Positions 15,201 through 27,200 are shown, numbered from the stretch's first letter. The stretch is 64,000 nucleotides of DNA from Pteria penguin (GCA_035048485.1 CM068580.1:40971585-41035584), one strand, 5' to 3'. Numbers and translations are program-made. Notes: generated by a model from the sequence alone, not told the origin.

Positions 15201-18200
15201 ATGATTTGCGTTTAAAGGCTTCAAATGGAGACATTTTTATTGCTTAAGACATCGATATTTTCAAAATGAGGCAGATCTTATAAATATTTCGTAACTTCCG
15301 TAACTCTAAAGGTCCTTATTTTGTCAAACTTTTGTAATTTCAACTTCATTTTGAAAATTAATTTAATTTATTTTTGCGCCCGCTCGCCCCTTAAAATTAT
15401 CAAATATGTCTGAAGAACTAATAATTAATTTGGTGTGGCCTTAAGACTGTTACTTTCTGGTCAATTTTTCCTAAGTATGACATCATCATTAGCTTTATAT
15501 TTGTTATCTCTTAAATTGCTTGATAAAGGTCGTGAGGCCGAAAATTTGCAATATAGACTGTTTGTGTTCTTTTACTTATTACGTCATTAAGTTGAACAGT
15601 TTGCTTTGTACATGTATTTCGGATATGCAACCCTCATTATCAGCGGCAATCAATGGATATTTCGCTGTAATAAACTTCTAGAAAGAAATAACCATTACTC
15701 TTTTTAACATGAAAGCTTCCATGGTAGTAACAAACACGTGGTAAATATAAACAGGTCACAAAAACATTTTATCGTACGGCAAACTGAAGTGACAGAAATC
15801 ACTCATTTGGTGTGGTTATATGATTAAGGTCATAACACACAAAGCCTTGACTCTGCTTTTGTCCTTTGTTATGTAAATTCATACTTTACAGCTGTAGCGG
15901 GTGATAGGCTGGCGATTGAATCGTCGGGGCTTTTATCCGAGGAATTGTCACCTCAGCAACTTTTATCGTGCAATGTGGCAGCTGGACAATTAGGATGTGA
16001 CGGTGGCTCTCTCGACAAAGCTTGGTGGTTTTTGCGAAAAAACGGGTAATAGATACATCTTGAAATAATATAAGATGTGTTAACCATTAAATAATAAGAA
16101 ATTGTGCTGCATAATATTCAAAAAAGAATGTGGTGAAATTTAACACTATTCCAAAAAAAAAAAAATAATAAAATAAAATAACCAAGAGAACTGTCATGAA
16201 AAAAGAAGATATAGACTGATTATCTAATGTAAATTAATTTTTCAATGTTTTTGGTAATAAGGAATGTGTAAGGTTGTAGCCACGAATATAGATATAGAAT
16301 TTACATAAATATATAAGTATATTATATTTTATAGAATAGTGTCCGAGGAATGTTATCCTTACAAAAGCGGAAAGTCAGGAAAGACTGGAACTTGTCTCTT
16401 GAAAAAAGATAGTAGTTCTGCTGCCTGCGTCTCCAAGAATGTTACAAAGGCAGTTTTACATGCCACGCCCTCTTACAGGATTTCCAGTGACGTAAGCTTC
16501 TTTAAAAACTATCGATCTCGCAGCGCCTCAGTTTTAGGTATTATAAAATGCATGGTTTGTAACTGTAACTGTTGATTGAGAGAAGAATTCATGTCCCATT
16601 TCAAATGTTTTAGTACCATTTTTATGTCATATTAAATTTGTAATTTACTGTTTTATGTCGTATTGCTATTTATATATTTATCATTATTTTCTTTTTAATT
16701 TCAGGAAAGAGAAATTATGGTAGAAATTCTGAATAATGGACCTGTTCAAGGTATTTTGGCATATTGAACCTGTTTTATCTTAATTAGCGATATAGACCGG
16801 AAACTATCAGTTGATGTTCGATCCCTATCTTGCAAGAAAGGAGAATCTGTGATGAGTTTCATTGTCAATCTTTTAATCCATTGTTGATCTTTCAACCTAC
16901 TGTTGATCTTTTTTCTCCGACAATTATTGAGTTAAATTGCTGCTTAATGTATTTATGTGTTTTACAATACCTTACGTGTTTATATTTTTATGACCTCTCA
17001 ATATGCGATACCTGTTGACCCTTGTTCTTTACATGGAAGATTATTTATAAATTTTTAAATGTACGTCCTTTGATTGTTCTGCTGTTACGGTGAGTGGGAA
17101 GGTGGGCCCGTAAACCGGTTAACCACACCATTTGTTTGACTTTTGTCAAATTAAATGACCGTCCTAAGTCGGTATCGTAATTGCACTACAATCAAATATT
17201 TTTGTAATGTGTTATATGTTCTAGTATATTATTTATATTCATGTATTGTATAGCTCCATGGTGACTTCTGCCACATAACTGAGCCAGTAACTCCTCATTT
17301 TTCTTTCTAAATTGTTACTTTTTCTTGCACCTGACAGCGACCTTCAGAGTAAAAGAAGATTTCTTCATGTATAAATCCGGAATATATCGGTATTCTAAAG
17401 TTGTTCCAGACAGCATGCCTGACGATATGAAACACGTCTATCACTCAGTTCGGGTCGTGGGGTAAGTTAGAGCTCAGATTGGAAAACACATTTATCCAAT
17501 ACTTTACGAATCATCATGTGTTCTACAAGTACATGTATGTTAACTGAAAACATTGATAATTCAAACAATTATAGGTACCGCCAAATCAAACCAAACGTCT
17601 GCTGTCATAGATTTAATTGACTGTATTTTGAATCCATTTGAATCATTTTCGGGCCTCCCTCTTCATAAAAAAAAATGTGGTATTTGCTATTTAGTATTAT
17701 TTATTTTATAGATGGGGTGAGGAGAAAGTGGACAACACAACTAGTATCAAATACTGGGTATCACGAATGTTTTGTTTCACCCTTGTAATATCCTCAATGT
17801 ACACGCATGCCTTGTTTGATTCAATGTAAATGCTTGAAACAGTTCGCTTCCGCTATATATTTACACACTCTCTAGAAATGCTAGGTTCTGGCTTTCAATA
17901 ACTTGCTTGCACACAATATATCAAAAACAAAATCTTTAATCATATTCGTCTAGCTAATTCTAATTTATTTCCAAACATAGAACTGGTTTGATTAGAACTG
18001 AGAGAAATTATTAACGCGTGAGATCTTGATTTGGTATTTGACTATTTATCTCTGGTTCCGACTTTCCCTCCGGACAAGAGCTGTTTTCTTGTGCAAAGAT
18101 CCTATATTTCATGGTGAGTACCTCTGCTATTTCTTAATAGTTAGTGTGCATGAGGTTTTAATCCATCTTTAGTGTTGTCTTGTTCTGTATTTATATATAT

Positions 18201-19575
18201 ATATCGTCTGCTCAGTATCCAGATTTTTGATTCTACCTGGCAACAGAATCTACGTCATTGGCAACAAAATCTTCGTCATTCGTCAATAACGGTTCTACGA
18301 CGAACTGAATTTACAGGATACATGATGTTAAAAGATTTACTGATGATGATTTTTTGTAATGGTAGAAAATGTAAGAATTCCATGGAACACCAAATTAACA
18401 TATATTCAAATAATTGTACCTATCTTCAAATAATTGCACCTAACTTCAAATGAATTAGAGATAGGTTTAATTCAATTACACCTATCTTCAAATGAATTAG
18501 AGATAGGTTTAATTCAAGTACACCTATCTTCAAATGAATTAGAGATAGGTTTAATTCAATTATACCTATCTTTAATTCATTTGAAGATAGGTACAATTGA
18601 TTTGAAGATAGATACAAATGCAATGAATTAAAGATAGGTATAAATGAATTAAAGATAGGTGCAATTGAATTGAACCTATCTTTAATTATCACGATATTGA
18701 CAATAATAACTGCTCTTTTTATGTTTGTTTCTGTACGTCATACTGGCGCGAAAATCTATTTACATCTTCATTTGGCCGCCATGCCCATGGCTTAGTTACT
18801 GCAAAGGGAGAGTTCATTGTTTTCAATAACTCAAAAACGAATTGAACCTAGGTATAATTGAATTGTACCTATCTTCAAATCCTTTGTGGATATGTTTCAA
18901 TTATACCTATCTTCAAATCAATTGCACCTATCTTTAAATCAATTATACCTATCTTCAAATGAATTATAGATAGGTATAATTCAATTGAACCTATCTTTAA
19001 TTGAATTTAAGATAGGTGCAATTCCATTAAAGATAGTTGTTATTTATTTGAAGATAGGTTCAATTATTTAAAGATAGGTATAATTATTTACACCTATCTT
19101 TAATTCATTTACACCTATCTTTAATTCAATTGTACCAATCTTCAATTCATTTGAAGATAGGTACAATTATTTGAAGATAGGTCAATTATTTGAATATATG
19201 TTAATTTGGCGTTCCATAGAGTTCTTTATTTATTGATACCATTGTTATAAACAGTTGTCGATTAAGTAATGAAGAGAGGCCAGCCAGTTTATCATATAAG
19301 CTTTATTCGGAGTAGTATATGAGCCAATATGTATATTTCAGATTGCTGTGAATTCTTGGGGAAATCAGTGGGGAGAAAATGGAACGTTCCGTGTTTTGAG
19401 AGGTTTAGATGATCTCGCTTTTGAAGACCACATGATTGGAGTCCATGGCGATATCCTCAAAGTCCTTGCCATTCACCCGTCAGAGGACATAAGGGACCAA
19501 GGACTCTACAACATATACAATAGACAACCCGTGAAAATCCCAATCAGGCGACCCGTACCCACGAAATCAGGATAA
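964..19575 (+). CDS. TINAG-like secreted protein, inactive papain fold (10 exons)
   Basis: Exons: 964 or 991-1297, 9942-10008, 10399-10509, 11329-11561, 15892-16045, 16335-16491, 16705-16750, 17338-17461, 17712-17757, 19342-19575. All junctions are GT-AG and phases agree; from ATG 991 the sum is 1479 nt (492 aa), near the roughly 470 aa of vertebrate TINAG/TINAGL1. Residues 1-19 are a signal peptide, so 991 is the preferred start; ATG 964 would add nine residues. RHKR (30-33) is a possible furin site. A somatomedin B Cys pattern spans about 43-92, then a CNSCTC VWC-like segment. The papain-like domain has CGASWAFS with Ser233 at the catalytic Cys position, while His394 (HSV) and Asn419 (NSWG) remain. 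Cys-to-Ser replacement is known for TINAG family members, so a matrix or adaptor role rather than proteolysis is inferred. Introns are 0.2-8.6 kb and repeat-rich. Confidence 0.9.
3464..4370. repeat. 43-bp minisatellite in TINAG intron 1
   Basis: About 20 diverged tandem copies of a unit containing GGTATGTTTGATGTCTCATG followed by GCCTTGTTATTGACTGGACC. Most units carry CAGGTATGT or a near variant, which matches a 5' splice-site consensus on the gene's sense strand. Copies differ by substitutions and small indels, so the array is old. Confidence 0.9.
4720..5572. repeat. ATACC-type pentanucleotide satellite
   Basis: About 850 bp built from CATAC/CATAT/CATGC pentamers with higher-order variants such as TACTACACCATACC. 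Almost no other sequence interrupts it. The left half is dominated by CATAC and the right half by increasing CATGC, which suggests regional homogenisation. All long open frames here are repeat artefacts. Confidence 0.95.
6148..6295. repeat. Compound GAT/GAC/AAT trinucleotide microsatellite
   Basis: GATGATGAT is followed by a run of ACG repeats, again GAT repeats and then AAT/GATA repeats, in that order across about 150 bases. Confidence 0.9.
6685..7015 (+). mobile_element. Old tRNA-derived SINE
   Basis: A B-box-like GGTTCGATTC at about 6814 is followed by the body shared with other SINEs here: GAGACAGTA, GTAAAAGATTCCTCA, then CAGGTGCCGCCACTAT and a GTGTGGCGTAAAATGA tail. It is much more diverged than the copy at 26600. 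Confidence 0.6.
7575..7731. mobile_element. hAT-like MITE fragment
   Basis: The right end reads, on the minus strand, AGTGGCGGATCCAGGATTTC, a terminus typical of hAT-like elements. The left edge has TTGGCGGCTTTGGAGG plus a G run. The core (CCAGATTTGGCACCCAGAATG) recurs in diverged form at 43640-43680. Both flanks hold homopolymer G/C runs. Confidence 0.45.
7805..8041 (+). pseudogene. LINE 3' ORF relic (C-terminal zinc-knuckle region)
   Basis: The stretch from 7805 to a TAA at 8041 translates to about 78 residues containing [17 protein letters not shown] and [13 protein letters not shown]. This Cys-rich EDEYHF-x-CPxY block is typical of the C-terminal end of many non-LTR retrotransposon ORF2 proteins. 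A stop lies just upstream and no reverse transcriptase is visible, so it is a 5'-truncated relic. Confidence 0.7.
8042..9941 (+). other. Distal part of TINAG intron 1
   Basis: AT-rich intron sequence with no convincing exon. A 153-codon open stretch at 9269-9730 has low-complexity, non-conserved content and no matching splice phases, so it was not called. Confidence 0.5.
10533..11060. repeat. Dispersed repeat module (TACCCCCAGTCCTGCC type)
   Basis: Begins with a ccccca...gtgggggtt hairpin and a GTCTGTCTTTCTGTCC stretch, then repeated phrases such as AACACTTTGCACC and AAACTTTACACACATG. Similar phrases occur at 12290-12480, 46370-46900 and 62140-62340, indicating an old repeat family in this genome. 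Class unknown. Confidence 0.45.
11664..11868 (+). mobile_element. 5'-truncated SINE with target-site duplication
   Basis: The SINE body (CCTGTCTTTCGGATGAGACA to GGTTAAACAAAAATCAATCA) lacks the tRNA head. It is flanked by an 11-bp direct repeat TTTGGTATTGA at 11653-11663 and 11869-11879, so truncation occurred at insertion. It lies just after exon 4 of the TINAG-like gene. Confidence 0.85.
13100..13214 (+). other. Possible cassette exon in intron 4 of the TINAG-like gene
   Basis: An acceptor (tcttttag before 13100) and a donor (gtaagc at 13215) bound 115 nt that stay open in the phase set by exon 4 (reading [15 protein letters not shown] and onward). 115 nt is not a multiple of three, so inclusion would shift exon 5 into an early stop. 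It could be a poison exon, a truncated isoform or a chance open stretch. The peptide was not recognised. Confidence 0.25.
14968..15440. mobile_element. PIF/Harbinger-like MITE with TTA duplication
   Basis: 473 bp with terminal inverted repeats of about 35 bp starting GGCCACATC / GGCCACACC and continuing AAATTAATTATTAGTTCTTC. TTA flanks both ends (14965-14967 and 15441-15443), the 3-bp target typical of PIF/Harbinger elements. No transposase is encoded. Confidence 0.65.
18373..19226. mobile_element. 854-bp foldback element with repeated ACCTATCTT motif
   Basis: The outer ends form an inverted repeat: AAGAATTCCATGGAAC at left and, on the minus strand, AAGAACTCTATGGAAC at right, continuing with CCAAATTAACATATATTC in both. 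Inside are over twenty copies of ACCTATCTTYAAWT in both orientations, including three tandem 40-bp units that are each a hairpin. A core of about 160 bp (18700-18860) lacks the motif. It sits in the last intron of the TINAG-like gene, right before terminal exon 1. No coding capacity and no clear target duplication. Confidence 0.8.
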
Positions 19576-19702
19576 CATTCTATTGTTATATTTTACAATA
19601 TTGAATGTGAAAGTCATATCTCTTTTAAAAATATATTCCTTTATTTGTAATTCTTTGTATTCTTTATTTTATTTTATTGTAAATGACTTGTATTATCTTT
19701 GC

Positions 19703-19708
19703 AATAAA
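19703..19708 (+). promoter_or_regulatory. Poly(A) signal after terminal exon 1
   Basis: AATAAA lies 128 bases after the TAA at 19575, in AT-rich sequence, a normal distance for a short 3' UTR. Confidence 0.6.
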
Positions 19709-20497
19709 CTTTGTATGGCTTTTCATTAAAGTAGAATTACTTTCCTAGTACATATATATCACGGATGTATCTCCACAAATACAAGCCACAATTCGTGTCA
19801 ATATGATCAGAGACATAGATTGAAAGTACATGTAGTATATGTCTCCGATATGATGAACAAGTGAAATTTTAAACCGTCTTTAAGGCAGCTTTATTCTTAT
19901 GATATTTTATTCAAATCTAGTCTTGTAGAGAATTGTGCAGTGTTTGTGTTTTATGTTAATGACTTACCTACGCAAATACTATACCTATGTTTCGTGTATT
20001 TTATAAAGTGTGATGACAATATATGAAATAAATCAAACGTGTGTCTAGAAATTGAGTTTTATTTCCTACAAGAGTTGTAGCCCAAAATCCGTAATGGTAC
20101 TCAAAAATTGTATTAATATATGTGCGTGTATTCGTTTCCATTGCTTTCTGCGACATCACCTTAGAATAACAGGATATAAACTTTACCGTTGAAACTGGAA
20201 AACTTACCATAATATATGCAATGCTTTGTTCTAACACATGACTAGAAGCGCATGCGTGTATAGTGCCAGAATATTTATGCTACAGATACTGGGCCTAATG
20301 GCAGGGATATGCTACAAGTCTCAATCTAAGCTTAGTGTACCAAACATGTAGGTATGTTTATTAACGTTCTGTTTTGTCATATTGTAAACGTCTGTATTCC
20401 ATGTTTCGTCGATTTTTATCATTTCGAAAAATAATACAGCAAACAATGGATGTAACAGGGGAATTGAGTTAATGATTTTTTAATATATATATTTCAG

Positions 20498-20632
20498 ATT
20501 TGTGGCAATTCTTGGGGCGAAGAATGGGGCGAGAATGGCTTCTTTCGAGTAGAAAGGAACATTCCCGAGTTAGAGATGGAGATGTTTGTGATAGCTGCGC
20601 ATGTAGACGTGCCACATGGTCCGTGGATGTAA
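20498..20632 (+). CDS. Alternative terminal exon of the TINAG-like gene
   Basis: After an acceptor (tttcag at 20492-20497) a 44-codon exon opens with ICGNSWGEEWGENG and ends in TAA. It is homologous to the first terminal exon at 19342 ([14 protein letters not shown]), begins in the same phase, and would give a 459-aa protein when spliced from 17757. Both exons carry the Asn-Ser-Trp-Gly active-site block, so they are interchangeable ends of the papain fold. The C-terminal tails differ: about 40 extra residues with basic-proline stretches in the first, a short PHGPWM end in the second. Each is followed by its own AATAAA. The alternative is that this is the last remnant of a tandemly duplicated gene whose other exons are gone; no upstream exons were seen between 19.8 and 20.5 kb. 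Confidence 0.75.
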   Translation: MCGNSWGEEWGENGFFRVERNIPELEMEMFVIAAHVDVPHGPWM

Positions 20633-20982
20633 CGTCAAATAACGAGTGTAAATGCATCTTATGAAAAGATTTGTCAACAGTATTAAACTTATTGTATAAA
20701 TATTGCCGTTCCTATGTACGTACAATATCCTTATTCAGGAAGATTGCATACATTTTATGGAATATATATATGTATGTAAAGATGGCACTGTCGGTAACAA
20801 TAATAGTCGTAGTTCATTGCACCATCACTATCCATTTGCCTTCTTTAAAGAAAAGTGCATATGATTATATATTTCGTAATAGGTTTTAAGGAATATACAG
20901 CAAAGATGCACTATGAGAAAAAAATGCACACAAGTACATGTATGCTTTTATGTGTCGCCCATTACTAGAAAATGTGTGGCGA

Positions 20983-20988
20983 AATAAA
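20983..20988 (+). promoter_or_regulatory. Poly(A) signal after terminal exon 2
   Basis: AATAAA lies about 350 bases after the stop of the alternative terminal exon at 20632, supporting independent 3' ends for the two isoforms. Confidence 0.5.
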
Positions 20989-21344
20989 CGGTACTACTTT
21001 CTGTCATATGAAATCATAATCCGTGTACTAGGACATGCAGTATTCACAATACTGATCAATGCGTGTTGCGATAACTAATTTTTAAGACAAAGCTTTATCT
21101 TCATCTTCTTGAAAGTCAACGTCTAATAGGTGCATTCCGATACTAATGAAGTATGAACAAAACTGTTTACACAAAACTATCACTAAACTGATTGATTTAA
21201 TATCTTGATTCATAAAATTATATTTCTGAGGGTGCTGTATATCTTAATTATTTCTCATTCGATTTTCTTGTTATTTCAGTTTCATTTTATTAGTGCTATG
21301 ACGAGTTTGTGTATTGTTTGTAATCGATTTACAACACTCTAAGA

Positions 21345-21585
21345 TTATTGAACGTATGTGGTGGGGCACCTGTCTGGTGCAATGCGTCATGACCTTGTCC
21401 TATGCTGCACACCCATCTGAAGTAATGAACGACCTTTACGTGCCAACGTATACTGTGACATGGGGCCTCAATACACCTCATCCGACATAGGGACATATAC
21501 GAAGGTAGAAGACGATGAATGACCTGAGAAATGGCGGATCCGACAGCCGGAATCGAACCCGGGTATTCACATTTGAAGTTCAGTA
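21345..21585 (-). mobile_element. Diverged tRNA-derived SINE
   Basis: On the minus strand the head shows a B box (GGGTTCGATTCCGG), followed by the family body containing the complement of CCTCATCCGAC and GACCTTTACGTGCCA. Tail toward 21345. Diverged from the 26600 copy. Confidence 0.6.
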
Positions 21586-22249
21586 TGACTCAATTGTCAA
21601 GGTGTTCGTAGAGTCCTATCTTATATATCATACAAACGTATGCATTAACATCATTATTTATTTTATGATTACTCGCAAAATATTGTGAAATTTTAATAAA
21701 TTTGTATCTATGATGATTTTGTCGATGAAAACAATCCAAGAGATTCTATATAATTCAATTAGAAATAAAGATCGATGCATTATCTTTATTCTGTTCAACA
21801 TTTGTTCTATTGTTGTTAGTGTCATAGTCATGTGACACTTGTTACTTTCGCAAGACAAAACTGATCAGCATGCACACATGAAACAGCAACGATAAGGACA
21901 GACGAGAATTGTCTGATTTGCTGACTATATCACTGTGTATGTGCTTTAACATGCTGCTAACCTGATGTTATATGCTAACCTGGTGTTATATTCAGCAACG
22001 ATACCTCCTTTTAGACCGTGTCGGCGCCTACCACGATACACTAGTTTTTCCGCTGATCACCTCTGTCCAACATAGATAATTTCCACTGCTTTCCTTCCTT
22101 AGCCAACTACGAATTACCGTGTGCTGCTTCCATTATTCCCAGACCTCAATGGATTTTCAAAACGACTGAGATTGAAAGACTCAAATTCCGACTCTAAAGG
22201 GAAAAGGTAGGGAAGTCCGACTCGACTCCATAGCGAAACTCTCCGCGGC

Positions 22250-22370
22250 AGCTGGTTGGTTGAATGATGGTTTACGTGGCTTTCAACAATTTTTGAGTTC
22301 TATGGCGGCATGAGGTTATCAACCTCTTAAACACAGTGGTGCAATCTGGGAATTGAATCTCCACCGCAGT
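22250..22370 (-). mobile_element. Second-family SINE fragment
   Basis: GGTTTACGTGGCTTTCAACA to CTTAAACACAGTGGTGCAAT matches the element at 38317-38482, but only the tail and middle remain. Confidence 0.6.
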
Positions 22371-23491
22371 ACATAGTAAACGAAAGAGTAGGCATATAAT
22401 AGGACATCACAAAAATATTTTATCCTAATGCATTTGCCATATATATTCTGAATTTTACACTTTTTTTCCATCAAAAAGTACATTATTGTCATCTTTGCTT
22501 AATACCGCATTTGGAAAACTGTTAACAGTATAGAGGCAGTCAGTATTGACTGCTGAATCCTACCACGAAACACAGATGAAAACAAGAACGTTTGTTACAT
22601 ACAGGTGGGTCATTCTATATTTCAGGACAACGTTCGATACGATAGATACGTGAGGCGACAGGGAATATTACGGTCTCGGCTCACTCGGTCACCAAGAAAA
22701 GTGAATCACTTATAACCTGTCACCAAGGCAAGTCTTGGCTGTGTGTTCAATAAACTTTTCTATATCCCCCCCCCCCCAGTTATTGTCTTACTTTGAACTC
22801 TTAAATTCATCCATACAATTATAAATGCTAAATTAACGGAGACGTGTTAACTTCAGAATTAAATTTACATTGCCGTCACTCGATGGATACAGCAGTACAC
22901 ATTCCATAACTTCAGGATTCCAAGCTCATTGATAATGCTATTACCGAGGTCAAAAAGGCCTCAACAAGGAAGTAGGTCATTTTGATGAAATTCCAAAGAA
23001 GGTAATCCTATCTGACCTTTGACCCCAGTCCTGAATCCAGCTTTTTACATATTGATTGCAAAAAGATTGGAACATTGCATAAATACTTTAATCCAACTTT
23101 GTTTGAAGTCTTGGGTAATTATCAAGAAATAAAACATAAAGTATTAAACATGCCCCAGACATCAAATGCTTGCAGAATGGAGGTGACCCCAATACCACTA
23201 GAATCTTTTGCTCATGTGGCTTAAACTAATACAAATGAAGAAAATACCAAAAAAAAAATTTTTTTATTCATAATCATAACTAAAACAAAGTAGATAAAAT
23301 GTTTGGTGTACAAAAATAGTAAATAAAACCAATGAAAAATGTGCTGAATGTAAGTCTATGCCATTCAATATAATCTATGGCTTACTCGTTTTTATGTTAA
23401 CTGAAAAATAAAGATTTCACAATATCAATATCAATTGTGAATATAAAGTCTACTGTTTGTAGAAAAAAAAAAGAAGTAAATTCATGATGAT

Positions 23492-23497
23492 TTTATT
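23492..23497 (-). promoter_or_regulatory. Candidate poly(A) signal for HECTD3
   Basis: TTTATT on the plus strand (AATAAA on the gene strand) is the first seen after the stop codon, giving a 3' UTR of about 780 bases. Another copy lies at 23263-23268. Which is used cannot be told from sequence. Confidence 0.35.
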
Positions 23498-24273
23498 AAT
23501 TGAACCTATCTACCCAAAAACTAATAGTGATTCTCCATAAGTCATTAGGCATCCTATATCCTATATGAAGTATAATCATCCAGGGAGCGTGGGATTTGAG
23601 CTACAACCTATTGGAAACATCGTCAACAGACAACTGAACAGATAATAGATACAGTAGGTCTCAACTTTGTTTGGTAAGGGTTGGGATGGGGTGGGGTATC
23701 CCTGGAGTTGAATCCCTAAGAAAATCAACTGGGTTCCAAACATTCACTTTTCTGATCTAAACTATACAAACAGATTTTTAAAATTAAATTCCACCTTGAT
23801 ATCTAAAAACTAGTATTTCTACTGTGGACAAAAATTTAGACGACAGATTTCCAAATATACTTTAAACCAAGTTGAATTTAGAAAGAAGTAGTATTGTTTT
23901 CTGGTTTTAATTCACTTTCCCCAGCCATTTAATTATCCACAACATAATCCAGTATTAAATGGAACTGAGACAATTTGTAAGACTATAACAAATGGACAGA
24001 CAGAAAACAAACTTGACTTCAGTATTTCTATGCTTTGCTGGCAACAAAAGCATGGGATCAATTCAATGGGCACAAATAGGTCTAGATTTACAAATCACCC
24101 ATGTCAATATATCTATATACCAACATGATAATAAGTAATATCAGTAAAGCATATATTGAACATTTAAAACAACATAAATCAGTGTCAATAATATTACAAC
24201 ATCCATGCATGTGGTCATGGTTGATTCAGTGGCACTACATTATTAAGCACATAAGCCATCCCTGATTTTTCTG

Positions 24274-27200
24274 CTACACCATCTCATCCATGTAGTTTAC
24301 ATCCGTGTCCATATCTATACAGTTATACGAGGCATATCGCAACTTGTCCTCACATATCTTAGCACTGAAAATGATATAAAATATATATTACAAAATCTTG
24401 ATTTCATGGATATTTTTTATAACATTTATTATGATAAAATGATAGCTTGAAATCTAGGATGAGGAAATAAAGAAAAGGAATTCCTAAAATTCAATGAAAA
24501 TAATTTTATAGCAAATAACATGGTTTTTCAAGTCCAGAAAATAATTTTCCTGACTGTTTTACAAGTATCGTGCAAGAGTATTATATCTTTTTACCTTGTG
24601 TAGTTTGGAAGGTACAGCATATTTGCACATGTTGATGATTCTGGCAAACAATCAATGGCATCACTGTAAAAGATTAATATCATAAAACTTAATCTAAAAA
24701 AACCCCCACAAATTTCTCAGTAGGCATCACATCTTGTAAAGATAATGCCAAATTCTGATAAAACATCATATAACTCCAATTGATCAATTTCACTGAGGCA
24801 TACAGAAAATTGATATTGCCCTTGAGACCTCTGCAACAGTGCAGATGAATTACATATATCAATAAAAACAAAAATATGTTACGAATAAAGAAGTTTTTTT
24901 AAATATGAACCTGACTTAATCTAAAGCCTTTTTCTGTCTCAATCCAGCAAGTCCATAATTTTCTTTGTGATCTTGACCTTCTGACCTTGTAATCTTATGG
25001 TCAGTAGATGTCTTCCATTTCTAATCTTAATTATCTGTTTGCTGCTTAGAACTATTGACAAAAGAACCCACCTTTTACCAGAAGAAACATATACTGGAGC
25101 AGGTAATCTTCTGCGACCTGTGACAAAACGAAGAAATCGACTTCTGTCTTCATTTGTGAAGTTACCCAATGCTGTCCACATATACTTCACTCTAGTGTCG
25201 GTTTCCTCCAAGTCGTCATAGTGAACTGTTAATGACATAAGTGCTTGTAAATTACATCAACCATTTTCTTAAAATATTTGATGAAGATGGAACTAAAAAA
25301 TATGATGCTGCAAAACACAAAAAAAGGTATTTTGACATAATGACATAAGTGCTTGTAAATTACATCAACCATTTTCTTAATATATTTGATGAAGATGGAA
25401 CTAAAAAATATGATGCTGCAAAACACAAAAAAAGGTATTTTGCATTCGATTTCTAAATCATTTAGAGATTCAACCTGAGAACAGATTATGCAAAAGCATG
25501 TTGGTTTAATAATATTCTTCAATAAAAAGTTGACATTATTGATATATGTGAAGTACTACTTACTTGATCTCCTCAATGCATCCACAGAAATATCAGGATC
25601 ACCACATACACGATTCTCTACTTCTTGCCAGGTCAAAAGGTCAAGAACAGCCTGTGGAACAACTTTAAGAAATCCTCTACGAATAGCTTCAATCTAAATG
25701 AATGTCGGTATAAATTTACTGTCTACATGAAAGCAAAATAAGTATGCAATTTGTTTAAATTTCAGGAAATTAAATATTTAGTAGAATAAATGAAACAATA
25801 AATAAAATAAATAATATTAGCACAATTATGATTTAGCGCATTCTTGCTATTCTTGTTAAGATTCTGCTTTATTTTCGTTCCAGTCAATATATTATATATT
25901 AGCATAGTATGAATCAGTGCTCCAGGAGCAGTGCTAATGCCATTGCAATATGAATCCTGCTAAAAAAGGTACATGTACAGTAAATATATTCATTCTTATT
26001 TCTAAATATAATACCTGCACACTAACATGCAGAGTCTGTTTTAATGATGGCTTTATACCACACTTTGGATTAGTTTACTGATAGAATAGTTCCTAAAATT
26101 AAGTTGGGCCAAAAACCAATAAAGCTTTGAGTTAACCAGCAACCTATATATGTAATAAATGTTGGCTTAGTAAATTTTCAGTGCTATGATCTTTAAACAA
26201 TTCAAATGCTTAATGAACCACAGGAACACAGGTCGCTTGAACCTGGGAGGGATTGAACTCTCTCGATGGTAAAAATTCACCCAAGTTCGATAAACAGTCA
26301 TTAAACACTGTATTCATGCAGTTGACATCCAACTTTTGACGTACATGTATATAACTCAATAGATAAATAAATTTCCTATAATCTCGGCATGTTTCAGGTC
26401 TGTATCTCCCATAAGAGCGGAGATACACCATCTCAAATATGGTCATGTTCTCGTAAATTCACTGGTCAGACAAAAGCCCGTCCATGGGTTGACGGCATGA
26501 TTACAGGACACCAGCTTACAAACTACAGCATCAGGCAAGTCTTTCGTCCTAAAGTTATCTCAGACAATTAAAATTAAAATTAAAATTATATGCACTTACA
26601 GAAGCCGGCGTGGCCTAGTGGTATTGTGCTGGACTCCTCATCGGGAGGCCGGGGTTCAAGTCCCACTCTGGTCATGCCGATGTCCTGTCTTTCGGATGAG
26701 ACAGTAAAAACCAAGGCCCTGTATGGTATGCATGGCATGTTAAAGATCCCTCACTGTTTCGGGTATGTCTGTTGCAAAAGTCAAAATTTGTATGCCCTGC
26801 ATCAAGCAGATGCCGTCACCATATACGTGAAATATTTGTGGTGTGACGTTAAACAAAAATCAATCAATCAATATGCACTTACCCTACTCTGTGTTGAAAT
26901 AGATACTTATTTTCTTCTTTATTCCCGATAATTTGGCGACAGTATTTTGAATCTGCCACTCGGTGCCATTTTTTATGTGACGTGTAGGATGAGAGGTGAA
27001 AGCCGACAGGTTGGATGGAAACACTCCCAAACCTGAATCAATCCACATTCTCCCCTCATCCTACACCTATGTCACATAAGAAGTTTCTCTCGTAAACCAA
27101 CAGTTTTCCTCAGTCTTTACCACAGAAGCTACATCAAACATTCTAAACCTTCAAATCTTCAAGAAAGGGGATAAGAGCAAGCCTTTCAAATATAGACCTG

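Larger units (their letters stand above)
20990..23490. other. Spacer between the converging TINAG-like and HECTD3 genes
   Basis: No gene was recognised. It contains SINE remnants at 21345-21585 and 22250-22370, a C-run at 22769, and a segment near 22930-23050 (GACCTTTGACCCCAG) that looks like an old dispersed repeat. Confidence 0.5.
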
